From GCA-003244245 sp052390495 (GTDB lineage Bacteria; Actinomycetota; Actinomycetes; Mycobacteriales; Pseudonocardiaceae): 34,842 nucleotides of DNA. Positions within the stretch are counted from its first letter, which is position 1; every line of letters starts with the position of its first letter. Both the position numbers and the translations under genes were made by a program. The stretch is from NCBI GenBank assembly GCA_052390495.1, contig JBQTGW010000275.1, positions 1-34,842 of the forward strand, written 5' to 3'. Below are positions 14,975-23,427 of the stretch, piece after piece. A model generated the notes under the pieces. The model was given only the letters and a program-made list of their open reading frames with translations, made no database searches and was not told the DNA's origin.

Positions 14975-15920
14975 TGCCGAAGTGCTGCAGGACGGCGGTG
15001 AGCAGTTCGTACGGCCGGTCGGGCCCGTAGTCCAGGCGGCACCAGCAGGCACCGTCGAGGATGCGGTATCGGGTGAGGGGGACCTGTTCTGCATGCGCGA
15101 CGCCACGCTCGGCGACCACGGACCGTCCGATGAGGATCGCGTAGGGCAGCGCGGGCGGGGTGGGCTTGCCGACCCGCAGCCCGTCGTGCCTCCCGGGGTG
15201 CGCGGCCACGATCAGCGAGCGGGCGCTGCCGGCGAGCTGCTCCGCCAGCGTCTCAATCACCTCCGCGTCCACCACGCCTGCCTGCGGGCCGGACAGGTGC
15301 ACCCGCTCCCGGACCGCGTCCGCGGTGCGCTCCACCAGGATCTGCCCCACCGCACCGTTACCGAGCACCACGACCTGTGTGGAGGTCGGCGCGCGGTCGC
15401 GGCACAGCGCTGTGATCTCCCGCGGCGACCACGGCTGTGTGACGGGCTCGGAGACGCCCCAGCCGGCGGGGTCCGAGCCGGTGATCGCCCGTACCGCGGT
15501 CTCGGCGCTGGCACCGAGCTGCAGTGACGATGATGGCAGGTGCATCGTCGTGATCTGCAGCTGCAGGTCTCCCGACCCGGGCGTCGGCACGTCGAGGTCG
15601 GGCAGCCCCGCGTCGGGGTCGGGGGCGAATCGGGCGCCGTTCCAGCGCACCCGTACCCCGCTGATCGCGTCACGGAACTGCTCGGGGCCCTCCCGCAGGA
15701 TCCACTGAACGCCCGAGTCGCGCAGCATCAGCTCCAGTGGGAACGTGATCCGGCTGTATGCGGGGGTGAGTACCTGCAGCGTCCGCTCGGTGGCGGCGGC
15801 CTCTGTCGCGGCGTCGGCAAGCCAGCCCGTCAGCGGCACCACGGACCGGTCCTGCTCGGCGACCAGCGCCTCGACGGTCGCCCGGTCCGCGGCCGGGTGC
15901 CAGGTCACCTGCTCGACCAC
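14964..15920 (-). CDS. DUF6177-type protein, C-terminal part
   Basis: 318 residues from GTG 15920, with GGAGG six bases upstream, inside the end of the preceding small gene (16-base overlap). Landmarks are SVVPLTGWLADAATEAAATE, EPVTQPWSPREITALCRDRA and the end CWCRLDYGPDRPYELL followed by TAVLQHFG. As I recall the family, DUF6177 proteins of Streptomyces T7SS loci hold this region and the 116-residue region of the upstream gene in one chain, so here the protein is split into two coupled genes. Last gene of the ESX core operon. Function unknown; no membrane helix or enzyme motif seen. Confidence 0.65.
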   Translation of the reverse strand: MVEQVTWHPAADRATVEALVAEQDRSVVPLTGWLADAATEAAATERTLQVLTPAYSRITFPLELMLRDSGVQWILREGPEQFRDAISGVRVRWNGARFAPDPDAGLPDLDVPTPGSGDLQLQITTMHLPSSSLQLGASAETAVRAITGSDPAGWGVSEPVTQPWSPREITALCRDRAPTSTQVVVLGNGAVGQILVERTADAVRERVHLSGPQAGVVDAEVIETLAEQLAGSARSLIVAAHPGRHDGLRVGKPTPPALPYAILIGRSVVAERGVAHAEQVPLTRYRILDGACWCRLDYGPDRPYELLTAVLQHFGITS

Positions 15921-16255
15921 GAGATACCTCCGGTCTGGGCCACCAGTGCGTGGGTGAAGCGACGCGCGACCTGTTCGGCGTCCCGGTCCGCGCCCGGGCT
16001 CCGGCTCTCCACCCACCACAGTGGATCCGGAACCTCGCCGGTGATGCCGAGCAGCCGACGCGCCTCCCCAGGTACCTGCACCAGCCGGGCACCCTCGGTG
16101 GTGAGCAGCAGACGCCCGTCGGGGTGATAGAGCTGGATGAGCTGCGCCTCCTCGATCATGTGGACCTTCAGCGTCGGCCCGGCCTCGCGCAGAGCGGTGA
16201 GCACCACCGCCGTATCGGGCTGCTCGCGGCACAACGCCACGATGTCGAACGTCAC
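15905..16255 (-). CDS. DUF6177-type protein, N-terminal part
   Basis: 116 residues from GTG 16255 (GGAGGAGG upstream). FDIVALCREQPDTAVVLTAL, LLTTEGARLVQVPGEARRLL and WWVESRSPGAD match the N-terminal region of DUF6177-type proteins and a shorter relative at 25165-25548. The start overlaps the stop of a 30-codon ORF (GTGA), and the end overlaps the next gene by 16 bases, so three reading frames are chained by overlaps. Either the family is naturally split in this lineage or a frameshift was followed by fixation of an internal start. Role in the secretion system unknown. Confidence 0.65.
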   Translation of the reverse strand: MTFDIVALCREQPDTAVVLTALREAGPTLKVHMIEEAQLIQLYHPDGRLLLTTEGARLVQVPGEARRLLGITGEVPDPLWWVESRSPGADRDAEQVARRFTHALVAQTGGISWSSR

Positions 16256-16344
16256 GAGCAGGCCTCCTCCGGGTCGAGGAACGCGGCACGCATCTCGCTC
16301 CAACGACCGGACTCGAGGAGCTGCGCGCCGTACTCCCGTGCCAT
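16252..16344 (-). pseudogene. 30-codon remnant of the MAREY small membrane protein gene
   Basis: ATG 16344 opens MAREYGAQLLESGRWSEMRA, nearly the same first 12 residues as the 85-residue protein at 22674-22931 (MAREYDAQLLES). The membrane helix of that protein is absent. The 5' flank is also shared: TAGCAT eight bases before the ATG in both copies. The stop overlaps the next GTG (GTGA), so even as a remnant it can couple translation of the DUF6177-type genes. Twelve bases separate it from the eccC stop. Confidence 0.55.
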
Positions 16345-16355
16345 CGCCTGCGATG

Positions 16356-19300
16356 CTATCGCCTGTCGCCGCGCTCGTCGGATCGAGCATTCCGAGCGGG
16401 ATTCTGGGGGAAGTAGGCGGTCTGCACGGTGCGAACCGCCTGGCCCGGCCGGATGTACTGGGCACGTCCGACCGGCAGTGTGGTCGGTCGGACTCCAGCG
16501 AACAACTGCCCCTCCATACGGTCCCCGGACATCAGCAGCGCCAGGCAACCGGACTCGCGCACACCGAGGGTGAAGGGCTCGTACAGGCCCCGGGAGGCAC
16601 CCGCCACCCGGCGGGTCAGCATCACGTGCAGCCCGAGGTCACGGCCCGCAGCGAGGTACGGCAGAAAGGGGCTGAGCGGCTGGGTCGCCGAGGCAGCCAG
16701 GATGTCGTAGTCGTCGATGAGCAGCACGATGCGGGGCGACGACCCACCGCGGCCGACGGGATCACGACCAGCCAGCTCCTTGCACACAGCCACGGCGAGC
16801 TGCTGGGCCAGTGCGGGGTTTGGGGCATAGCCGCCGTTATAGGACTCGGGCACCACGTCAGCCAGGCCGTGCCGAGGGTCGAAGACCGCGAACACCAGTT
16901 CTTCGGGGCTGTACTGCTGCACCAGAGCGTCGGCCACCAGCCGCAGCAGGTTGGTCCTACCGGTGCCGGAGTCGCCGAGAACGAGCAGATGCTGGTCCCG
17001 ACCGAACAGATCGAGCGTGGCCGGAGCGAAGTCGCTCTCGAAGCGACCGAAAGGCACAGTGCCAGGTGCGGCGGCTGCGTCGGTGAGCTCGGTGGCATGC
17101 AGCACCGCGGGCAGCACCCGTACCGGTGGCGGCAGCGGCCCGGTCCACGCACTGCGCACCACGGTGGCAGCCTCGGCCAGGGCCGAGCCCGCCGGGTCGG
17201 GCAGCGAGTCCAGCCGGGGCAGCGCCACCTGGCCATAGCGCTTCCCGCTGGTCAGTGCCCGGCCGGGCACGTCGGCGGGCAGCCCGCGGGCCAGCTTGGC
17301 GTCAATGCTGGACTCGGCGGATTCGGCCAGCCGCAACTCGACCCGGTTGCCGAAGGAGACCTGCTGCGCGGCCCGGACCTCGTTCCACCGCCGGGCGGTG
17401 GCCACCACGTGCAGGCCGTAGCGCCCACCGCGGGCCAGCACGTCGTGCACCTTGGCTTCGAGATTTTCGAACTCGACGAACAGCTGCCCGTAGCCATCGA
17501 GCAGCAGCAGCACCTCGGTGCAGGCCAGCTCGGCCAGCTTCCCGGTGGCCCGCGCGGCCCGCAGGTCGGCGACGGTATCGAGCTGGTGGCGGGCGAAGAG
17601 CTGCTCCCGCTCGGCGAGCATGCCGTGCAGCTCGTCGATGGTGCGCCGGATGCGTTCCCGGTCGTCGCGGCTGGCCACGCCACCGACGTGGGGCAGCCCA
17701 GCCAGCCCGCGCAGCCCGCTGCCGAGCAGGTCGATGCCGTAGATCCCGACGTCGATGGGGGTGTGCGTGGTGGCCAGCCCCAGCGCCAGAGTGCGCAGCG
17801 CGGTGGTCTTGCCGGTGCCGGGGGCGCCGAGCACGAGCAGGTTGCCACCCAAGGCGGACAGGTCGACCAGCCAGGGGCCCTGCCACTGCCGCGCGGGGTC
17901 GTCGAGCATCCCGAGCGGGACGCTCAGCCCGCTGCTGGCCTGCTGCGCGACCCGCAACCGCACGCCGCGCGGGGTGACGTCGAAGCCGCCGACGGCCCGG
18001 TCCAGCGTCACCGCGGGTGGCAGCGGTGGCAGCCAGATCGGCGCCACCCGCCGTCCAGCCGCCCCGATCTGTTCCACCACTGTGGACAGCAAGGTCGGCC
18101 CGGTGGTCCGGGTCGTGGGCCGGGCGGGCCCGGTGGTGTCGCCTGGCACCCCAGCGGGCCTGCCGAACCGCAGCATCGGCTTGACCAGCGGCCCCATCAC
18201 CGGCGCCAGTTCGGGCTCGGAGCCGTCCGGCAACGCGCCGGAGACGAAGGCCGCCTTGAACTTCTCGTAGACCGTGACGTCGACCTTGAGGTACCCGTTA
18301 CCCGGCTGCGACGGCAGGTGGAACGCATCGGGGGTGTCCAGCACGGTGCGGGACTCCATCTCCGAGAGCGTGCGCAGCCCGATCCGGTAGGACAGGTAGG
18401 ACTCCAGGCCACGCAGCCTGCCCTGCTCGACGCGCTGGCTGGACAGCAGCAGGTGCACCCCGATGGACCGGCCGATCCGGCCGATCCGCAGGAACAGCTC
18501 GACGAACTCCGGCTTCGCGGTGAGCAGCTCGCCGAACTCGTCGATGATCACCAGCAGGTAGCTCAGCGGCGGCAGCTCGGGGCGCTGCTCCCGGCGCAGG
18601 GTGTACTCGCCGATGTCGGTGAGCTTTCCGGCGTCGGCCAGCAGCTGCTGCCGACGCAGTACCTCCCCGTCGAGGCTGGTGTACATCCGCTCGACCAGTG
18701 ACGCGTCCGAGGCCAGGTTGGTGATCAGACCGGCGACCTGCGGCAGCTCGGTGAACGGCGCGAAGGTGGCCCCGCCCTTGTAGTCGACCAAGACCAGGGA
18801 CAACTGCTCCGGGGGGTGGCTGACGACCAGAGCCAGCACCAGGGTGCGCAACAGCTCGCTCTTGCCCGAGCCGGTGGCACCCACGCACAGCCCGTGCGGG
18901 CCCATCCCGAGCTGGGCAGACTCCTTGAGGTCCAGCAGCGTGGGCCGACCGACGGCGTCGATGCCGAGCGGAACCCGGAGGAAGTCCCGTTCGCTGCGGG
19001 GCCGCCACAACCGGGTCAGGTCCAGCCGGGTGGGGTCGGTGACGCCGAGCAGCGCGGTGAAGTCGGCCGGTGGGGTGCCCGACCCGTCGTCGTAGGAGTC
19101 GGCCGACAGCCGCAGTGGCGCTATCTGCCGCGCCAGGCCCTCCACCAGCGGTGCGGCGGCGTCGTCGATGGTGCCGTGCACGGTGACCGGCGATGCGGCG
19201 GTGAGATCTTCCAGGGTCACCTCGTTGCCGGTGACGACAACCCGGCGGGAGACCTCGCCGGGCTCGTGCAACCGGTCGGCGAGCAGGTGCACCACGGTGA

Positions 19301-20345
19301 CGCCGAGGCTGTCCAGCCCGGCGGCCGCATCCGGGGTGGCCAGCTGCCGTGCCACCTGACCGTACGCGTCGTCGATCACCAGCAGCCTGCGCCGGGTGCG
19401 GGCCTCCTCAGCGCCTGCCCCGTGCCGGTAAGACTTCGCCGCGTTGTTCGCCCGATCGGCGAGGTCGTCGGCGAGCAGGACGCTCAGCGTCTGCGGGTCG
19501 GTGACCAGCCGGGGAGTCGGGCCCGCCGGGCCGATCCGCTCCCGGTCGAGCAGGTGGGGCAGCCACCGCACCCAGGCCCAGTCGTCCTCCAGCTCCGGTG
19601 CGGCGAGTACGGCCAGGGTCAGGTCGTCCGGTGCGTGCAGCGCGGCGACCTGGGCCAGGATCGCACGGGCGACGCCCAGCACGTCGGCGCGCCGCGCGCC
19701 GACGACGCTGACGTCGCAGGCCCGGTCCAGCCCGATCCGCAACGGCAGACCCGGGGTCCGGCTGAACCGGCGGATCACCGTCTGGGCTTCGAACCGCATG
19801 AACGGGTCGGTGGGGTTGACCAGGGTGCCCTCGTCGCGCATCTGGATCTCCCGCAGGGGCAGCGCACCGGTGCCGATCCGGACCCGCAGGAAGTCGATGT
19901 CCGCGCGCCGCCGCTCCCACAGCCGGGCCGGATCGCGCACGACATCGAACAGGTGGCTGACTGGGGGGTCCGGCCGCGCACTGCGCTCCCGGAAGTCCTG
20001 CTCGTGGTGCAGCAGTTCCTCCCGCAACTCCTCGAGATAGTCCAGGTAGCGCTCGCGCTGCGCCTTGCGCTTGCGGGTGGCCTGCCCGCGTTGGGTGACG
20101 TAGAAGACCCCGGCCGCGCCGAGCGAGACCACCATGATGACGGCGCCGAGCGCGGCGAACCCCGACCCCCGCAGGAACATCATCATGCTCATCGCCACAC
20201 CCGCCCCGGCCAGCGGGATCAGGCTCTGCATGCCGGAGGCGGTCTTTCCCTCCGGCAGCACCGGTGGGGGGCTCATCGTGAGCGGTTGCTCCGCGGCCAG
20301 CGGGTGGACCGTCCTGGCCGGCCGGTGCACCACGCGCGTCGTCAT
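16356..20345 (-). CDS. eccC: EccC-type ESX ATPase (three FtsK/SpoIIIE domains)
   Basis: 1329 residues, one fused chain. Two membrane helices near residues 40-90 (AGVAMSMMMFLRGSGFAALG, VIMVVSLGAAGVFYV) precede a cytoplasmic region and three ATPase domains. Domain 1 has Walker A GATGSGKSEL (about 488) and Walker B LLVIIDEFGELL. Domain 2 has GAPGTGKTTAL (about 838) and VLLLLDGYGQL. Domain 3 has GDSGTGRTNLL (about 1123), with Arg in place of the Walker Lys, and IVLLIDDYDIL. It is the T7SS motor: domain 1 drives export, and the C-terminal domains bind the substrate tail and control activity. ATG 20345 is 7 bases after the MinD-like gene. Confidence 0.95.
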   Translation of the reverse strand: MTTRVVHRPARTVHPLAAEQPLTMSPPPVLPEGKTASGMQSLIPLAGAGVAMSMMMFLRGSGFAALGAVIMVVSLGAAGVFYVTQRGQATRKRKAQRERYLDYLEELREELLHHEQDFRERSARPDPPVSHLFDVVRDPARLWERRRADIDFLRVRIGTGALPLREIQMRDEGTLVNPTDPFMRFEAQTVIRRFSRTPGLPLRIGLDRACDVSVVGARRADVLGVARAILAQVAALHAPDDLTLAVLAAPELEDDWAWVRWLPHLLDRERIGPAGPTPRLVTDPQTLSVLLADDLADRANNAAKSYRHGAGAEEARTRRRLLVIDDAYGQVARQLATPDAAAGLDSLGVTVVHLLADRLHEPGEVSRRVVVTGNEVTLEDLTAASPVTVHGTIDDAAAPLVEGLARQIAPLRLSADSYDDGSGTPPADFTALLGVTDPTRLDLTRLWRPRSERDFLRVPLGIDAVGRPTLLDLKESAQLGMGPHGLCVGATGSGKSELLRTLVLALVVSHPPEQLSLVLVDYKGGATFAPFTELPQVAGLITNLASDASLVERMYTSLDGEVLRRQQLLADAGKLTDIGEYTLRREQRPELPPLSYLLVIIDEFGELLTAKPEFVELFLRIGRIGRSIGVHLLLSSQRVEQGRLRGLESYLSYRIGLRTLSEMESRTVLDTPDAFHLPSQPGNGYLKVDVTVYEKFKAAFVSGALPDGSEPELAPVMGPLVKPMLRFGRPAGVPGDTTGPARPTTRTTGPTLLSTVVEQIGAAGRRVAPIWLPPLPPAVTLDRAVGGFDVTPRGVRLRVAQQASSGLSVPLGMLDDPARQWQGPWLVDLSALGGNLLVLGAPGTGKTTALRTLALGLATTHTPIDVGIYGIDLLGSGLRGLAGLPHVGGVASRDDRERIRRTIDELHGMLAEREQLFARHQLDTVADLRAARATGKLAELACTEVLLLLDGYGQLFVEFENLEAKVHDVLARGGRYGLHVVATARRWNEVRAAQQVSFGNRVELRLAESAESSIDAKLARGLPADVPGRALTSGKRYGQVALPRLDSLPDPAGSALAEAATVVRSAWTGPLPPPVRVLPAVLHATELTDAAAAPGTVPFGRFESDFAPATLDLFGRDQHLLVLGDSGTGRTNLLRLVADALVQQYSPEELVFAVFDPRHGLADVVPESYNGGYAPNPALAQQLAVAVCKELAGRDPVGRGGSSPRIVLLIDDYDILAASATQPLSPFLPYLAAGRDLGLHVMLTRRVAGASRGLYEPFTLGVRESGCLALLMSGDRMEGQLFAGVRPTTLPVGRAQYIRPGQAVRTVQTAYFPQNPARNARSDERGDRR

Positions 20346-20352
20346 GTCGTCC

Positions 20353-21258
20353 TCACAGCTGGCGAGCGCGCGCCAGGGCCAGGCCCGCCAGCCTCGTGGT
20401 CTCGACCAGGATCGCTTCCCCGACCCGGCTGGGCATGATGGTCGCCGCGGCAGCCAGGTGCCGGTCGTAGGGCAGCGTCACCAACGGGAGGTCGTAGCGG
20501 GCGAACGCGTGCTGCGCCGCACCCTCCCGTAGCGCGACCCGTCCCTCGGTGTTCAACCTGGTCAGCGCGACCACCACGCGGCGAAGCGAAGCGGCCCGGT
20601 TGGCCCCGGCAACCCGATCCAACGCCGCACAGGTGGTGCGCACCCCATCGGGTGTCGCCGGAGTGACGATCACCACAGCATGCGCTTCGGACAACACCTC
20701 CACCGCGGCCGGAGAGTCCATCCCACGGCCACAGTCGATCACGCACACCGCGAACAACCGGGACAGCGCCCTGGTCACGTCCCGAGCCAGCCTGGGCTGC
20801 TCGGGTGCGCCACCGGGGAGCACCCACAGGCCCGTCCCGGTGCGGGGCAGGAACTGGCCGAGCCCGCGCAGGTCACCGCCGCGGGCCGCGAGCAGCCGGG
20901 GGCCGAGATTCGCCAGCGTCTCGGTGCCCGCCAGTCCCAGCCGCCACGCCACCGAGCCGCCGTCCGGATCGGCGTCCGCGGCCAGCACGGCGTCGCCCCG
21001 GCGCGCCGCGTACACCGAGGCCAGCAGCGCCGTCACAGCTGTTTTCCCGGCGCCGCCGCGGACGGACGTGACAGCGATCCGACGGCCGGTGGTCACCGGT
21101 GCCTGGACAGCGGCGGCGAGCTCGGCGAGCTCGCGCGATTCCTGACTACCGGCCAGCATCCGGCTGGAGATCCGCCAGAGCCGACGAACCGGCGAATCGC
21201 CGTTGACCACCCGACCTGCCAGTCTCGCGGGGTCGGCCCAGTTCGGTGCGGTGGACAT
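20353..21258 (-). CDS. MinD/ParA-like ATPase of the ESX locus (EspI-like)
   Basis: 301 residues. ITSVRGGAGKTAVTALLASV is a deviant Walker A of the MinD/ParA family, with Arg where the signature Lys usually stands (RGGAGKT). AADADPDGG is the switch-1 region, and VCVIDCGRGMDSP plus VVIVTPATPDGV are the later blocks. The first 60 residues are a basic, Arg-rich lead. Such ATPases occur in many actinobacterial ESX loci, where EspI modulates secretion in response to ATP. It sits between eccD (12-base gap, GAGGAG ribosome site) and eccC (7-base gap), so it is expressed with the channel. No MinE/ParB partner is seen. Confidence 0.85.
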   Translation of the reverse strand: MSTAPNWADPARLAGRVVNGDSPVRRLWRISSRMLAGSQESRELAELAAAVQAPVTTGRRIAVTSVRGGAGKTAVTALLASVYAARRGDAVLAADADPDGGSVAWRLGLAGTETLANLGPRLLAARGGDLRGLGQFLPRTGTGLWVLPGGAPEQPRLARDVTRALSRLFAVCVIDCGRGMDSPAAVEVLSEAHAVVIVTPATPDGVRTTCAALDRVAGANRAASLRRVVVALTRLNTEGRVALREGAAQHAFARYDLPLVTLPYDRHLAAAATIMPSRVGEAILVETTRLAGLALARARQL

Positions 21259-21270
21259 CGGCTCCTCGAG

Positions 21271-22677
21271 TCAGAAGGTGTCGAGCAGCCGGGAGTACAC
21301 GCCGAACACTCCGACGGCGACCGGCACCAGAGCCACGACAGCCAGCCCCTCCAGCCTGTCGGCCAGCTGGCGGGACCGGGCCCGGACGTGCGGCGGCGGT
21401 TGGTAACCCAGCACCGCCAAGCCGACGGCGGCCACTGCCGACATTCCCACCGCGGCAACCCACCACCGGGCGGGGTCGGCCCGCAGCGCACCGTACAGCA
21501 GGCTGACCAGGACCACCAACGCTGCCGCGACCAGGCAGACCACCTCGACGGTGAGCGGGAAGGCCCGCAGCCGCAACAACAACGCGACCGCAAGCAGGCA
21601 GGCGAAGACGACGGTCCACCCGGTGCGCTGCTGCGCCAGCAACCAGCCCGCCAACGCACCCGAGGCCGCAGTCGCCACGCAGGCCAGCGCCAGCCCCCGG
21701 TGTGCGGCGTTCACGGCGGACTGCGCGGCAACCCGGGTCACGGGTTCGTCGTTGGCCTGCCGGTCGTCCAGGGTGGTCAGCCCGGATGTCATCACGGCCA
21801 CCCTGGGCAGCAGCCCCAGCGCCGCGACCGAGCACACCCCCATGATCGTGGCGGTGTGCACCGTGGACAGGCCCAGCGTGGGCAACCCGGTCCACGCCGC
21901 GAGCAGCACCAGCGCACTGCCCGCGCTCAGCACGCCGGCCCGCCGGTTCCCGGTCACGATCCCCAGCGCGAGCACGGTCACCGCGGCGCCCAGGACCCAT
22001 AACGCCCAGCGCTGCGGCCAGCTCGACGTCCACGTGGACACGGCCGCCATCGCGACCGCGGCCCCGGCGAGCAGAGTCGCGACTCCGACCGCCCGCTGCC
22101 CGGTCAATGCCACTGCGGCGCCCGCGAACAGCACGAACAAACCCAGCACCGTGAGCACCGCCGGTGGCAGCTGCGACGTGGCCGACAGGGAGCCGACGGT
22201 CCGGGACGTGGCAGCCAGGGATGTCGCAGACAGGGCCGCGAGCAGCGCGGCCACCGTGACGACCACCGTCGCCGTCCAGTGTCGGGCCTGCGGACCCCAG
22301 CGCCCGGGGCGCCGGGACAGGTCATCGGCCAGCTCGTCGGAGACGTCGTGCAGGATCGCCGCCGGCGGCGCCTCGGTCAGCGGATCGACCCGCAGCACGG
22401 TGCCGTCGGCGACGCCCGCCGTGCGCAGGTTCGCGATCGGCTCGAGCACCTGCCCGTCGAGCCTGCTCACCTGGTAACCGCGGGGGTCCCCGGCGGGGCC
22501 GAGCCCCACCATCGTGACGATCTCGGGAAGCAAAACCCCGATCGGCTCGTCCGAGGGGAGTACCAGGTCCGCCCGACGGCTCGGACCGACCAGGGTCACC
22601 CGGGTCAGCCGTCCCGTCGCGGGCGTCCGGGTCGTCGGCGGTCGGGGAGCGGGCGTCCGGGGAGTCGGCGCAGTCAT
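21271..22677 (-). CDS. eccD: EccD-type ESX membrane channel subunit
   Basis: 468 residues from ATG 22677, which overlaps the stop of the small membrane gene (ATGA). The N-terminal ubiquitin-like (YukD) domain covers about residues 20-110 (RVTLVGPSRRADLVLPSDEP, then LLPEIVTMVGL). It is followed by about eleven hydrophobic helices to the C-terminus (for example VTVAALLAALSATSLA and VVALVPVAVGVFGVYS). EccD dimers form the membrane pore ring of T7SS. The size matches the family. In this window it is the only recognisable large membrane component beside EccC. Confidence 0.92.
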   Translation of the reverse strand: MTAPTPRTPAPRPPTTRTPATGRLTRVTLVGPSRRADLVLPSDEPIGVLLPEIVTMVGLGPAGDPRGYQVSRLDGQVLEPIANLRTAGVADGTVLRVDPLTEAPPAAILHDVSDELADDLSRRPGRWGPQARHWTATVVVTVAALLAALSATSLAATSRTVGSLSATSQLPPAVLTVLGLFVLFAGAAVALTGQRAVGVATLLAGAAVAMAAVSTWTSSWPQRWALWVLGAAVTVLALGIVTGNRRAGVLSAGSALVLLAAWTGLPTLGLSTVHTATIMGVCSVAALGLLPRVAVMTSGLTTLDDRQANDEPVTRVAAQSAVNAAHRGLALACVATAASGALAGWLLAQQRTGWTVVFACLLAVALLLRLRAFPLTVEVVCLVAAALVVLVSLLYGALRADPARWWVAAVGMSAVAAVGLAVLGYQPPPHVRARSRQLADRLEGLAVVALVPVAVGVFGVYSRLLDTF

Positions 22678-22931
22678 CGCCGCACCGTGGTCGAGGTGGG
22701 GAACGGGGCCTGGCGCTGCTGTTGCTGCTCGGCCAAGAGGTTCTGCAGGAACGACCACCCGACGCACCCTGCACAGGCCACCGCGGCCAGCACCACACTC
22801 AGCGCCAAGCGCTTCATGTTGTCCATGGTCGCCCGCGCCCGGCGCTCCCGGCCCCATAGCAACGACTCGCGCATCCGGTTGCGGCGCACCGCAACCGACT
22901 CGAGTAACTGAGCGTCATATTCTCGTGCCAT
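22674..22931 (-). CDS. small single-pass membrane protein at the head of the ESX core operon
   Basis: 85 residues: MAREYDAQLLESVAVRRNRM, a basic stretch with WGRERRARATMDN, one membrane helix (LALSVVLAAVACAGCVGWSF), then a Gln-rich segment and a short tail. It is the first gene of the core operon and is coupled to eccD by ATGA. The N-terminal 12 residues and the leader are duplicated before the DUF6177-type genes (16252-16344). I recognise the type from other Pseudonocardiaceae ESX loci but know no function; its place and topology suggest an accessory of the EccC/EccD complex. Confidence 0.75.
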   Translation of the reverse strand: MAREYDAQLLESVAVRRNRMRESLLWGRERRARATMDNMKRLALSVVLAAVACAGCVGWSFLQNLLAEQQQQRQAPFPTSTTVRR

Positions 22932-22939
22932 CGCTGTAG

Positions 22940-22945
22940 ATGCTA
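22940..22945 (-). promoter_or_regulatory. TAGCAT -10-like box placed for a leaderless start
   Basis: TAGCAT (TANNNT form) ends eight bases before ATG 22931, the distance expected if transcription starts at or next to the A of the ATG. No Shine-Dalgarno sequence is visible. The same box at the same distance lies before ATG 16344 (16353-16358), though there it overlaps the eccC stop codon. No -35 match was found. Confidence 0.4.
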
Positions 22946-23018
22946 GTCAAGACCATCGCACGGGGTTGCCCGGCTACGCTGTGGCTGCGGTACGCAACCA
23001 GTTATGTGATAGCGGCGT

Positions 23019-23044
23019 GGAACCGCAGCGGTGGGTGTTGCGTC
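23019..23044 (+). promoter_or_regulatory. ECF-sigma-like promoter of substrate cassette 2
   Basis: GGAAC (23019-23023), a 17-nt spacer and CGTC (23041-23044) repeat the boxes seen before cassette 1. TGTGA lies 9 bases before GGAAC, and TGCGTCAAAG surrounds the -10. The predicted start gives a leader of about 20-25 bases with AAGGGGG before ATG 23074. Confidence 0.5.
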
Positions 23045-23073
23045 AAAGGAGATGACGGATAAGGGGGTAAGCG

Positions 23074-23427
23074 ATGAACGGTTGGGATATCTCCCCGTCC
23101 GGGGTGCGGGGTGTACTCCCTCAGACCGAGGCCGTGGCCCAGGCGTTCGAAGGGCACCTGACCTCGATGAACTCGGCGATCGAGGGCGCGGCGGCGGAGA
23201 CATCCTCAGGGCCGATCATCACGGCGTTGACCGGGTGGCTGGACAAGCAGAGGCCGAACATCAATTTTATGTTCACCCGCACCGGGGCCTGCATCACCGG
23301 CGCGGCGCAGGCGACCAACGCCTACATCGATGGTGACGAGACGATGGCAGCCAACGCGCAGGCAGCCGCCACCGCAGCACCGGACCTCGGGGCCACGATG
23401 CCCGGCCGTAGCGGGCAACCGCCATAA
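23074..23427 (+). CDS. DUF6507-type ESX-associated protein, second copy
   Basis: 117 residues, MNGWDISPSGVRGVLPQTEA, with the core FMFTRTGACITGAAQATNAY and the tail ANAQAAATAAPDLGATMPGR. It is a clear paralogue of the protein at 11972-12331. AAGGGGG precedes the ATG. Its TAA shares one base with the ATG of the truncated toxin gene that follows, keeping the gene order of cassette 1. No WXG100 genes precede it here, so cassette 2 would have to borrow them from cassette 1. Divergent from the ESX core operon. Confidence 0.8.
   Translation: MNGWDISPSGVRGVLPQTEAVAQAFEGHLTSMNSAIEGAAAETSSGPIITALTGWLDKQRPNINFMFTRTGACITGAAQATNAYIDGDETMAANAQAAATAAPDLGATMPGRSGQPP

Noticed and set aside
16137..18701. Very long plus-strand open frame (854 codons) opposite eccC
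   Set aside because: It is the antisense of a clearly conserved ATPase; low-complexity Gly/Gln/His-rich translation, no ribosome site, explained by GC-rich third positions.
18816..20438. 540-codon plus-strand frame opposite the start of eccC
   Set aside because: Same reason; no domain recognisable and fully covered by eccC.
20680..22002. 440-codon plus-strand frame opposite minD-like and eccD
   Set aside because: Shadow frame with Gln/His/Arg-rich composition and no start signal.
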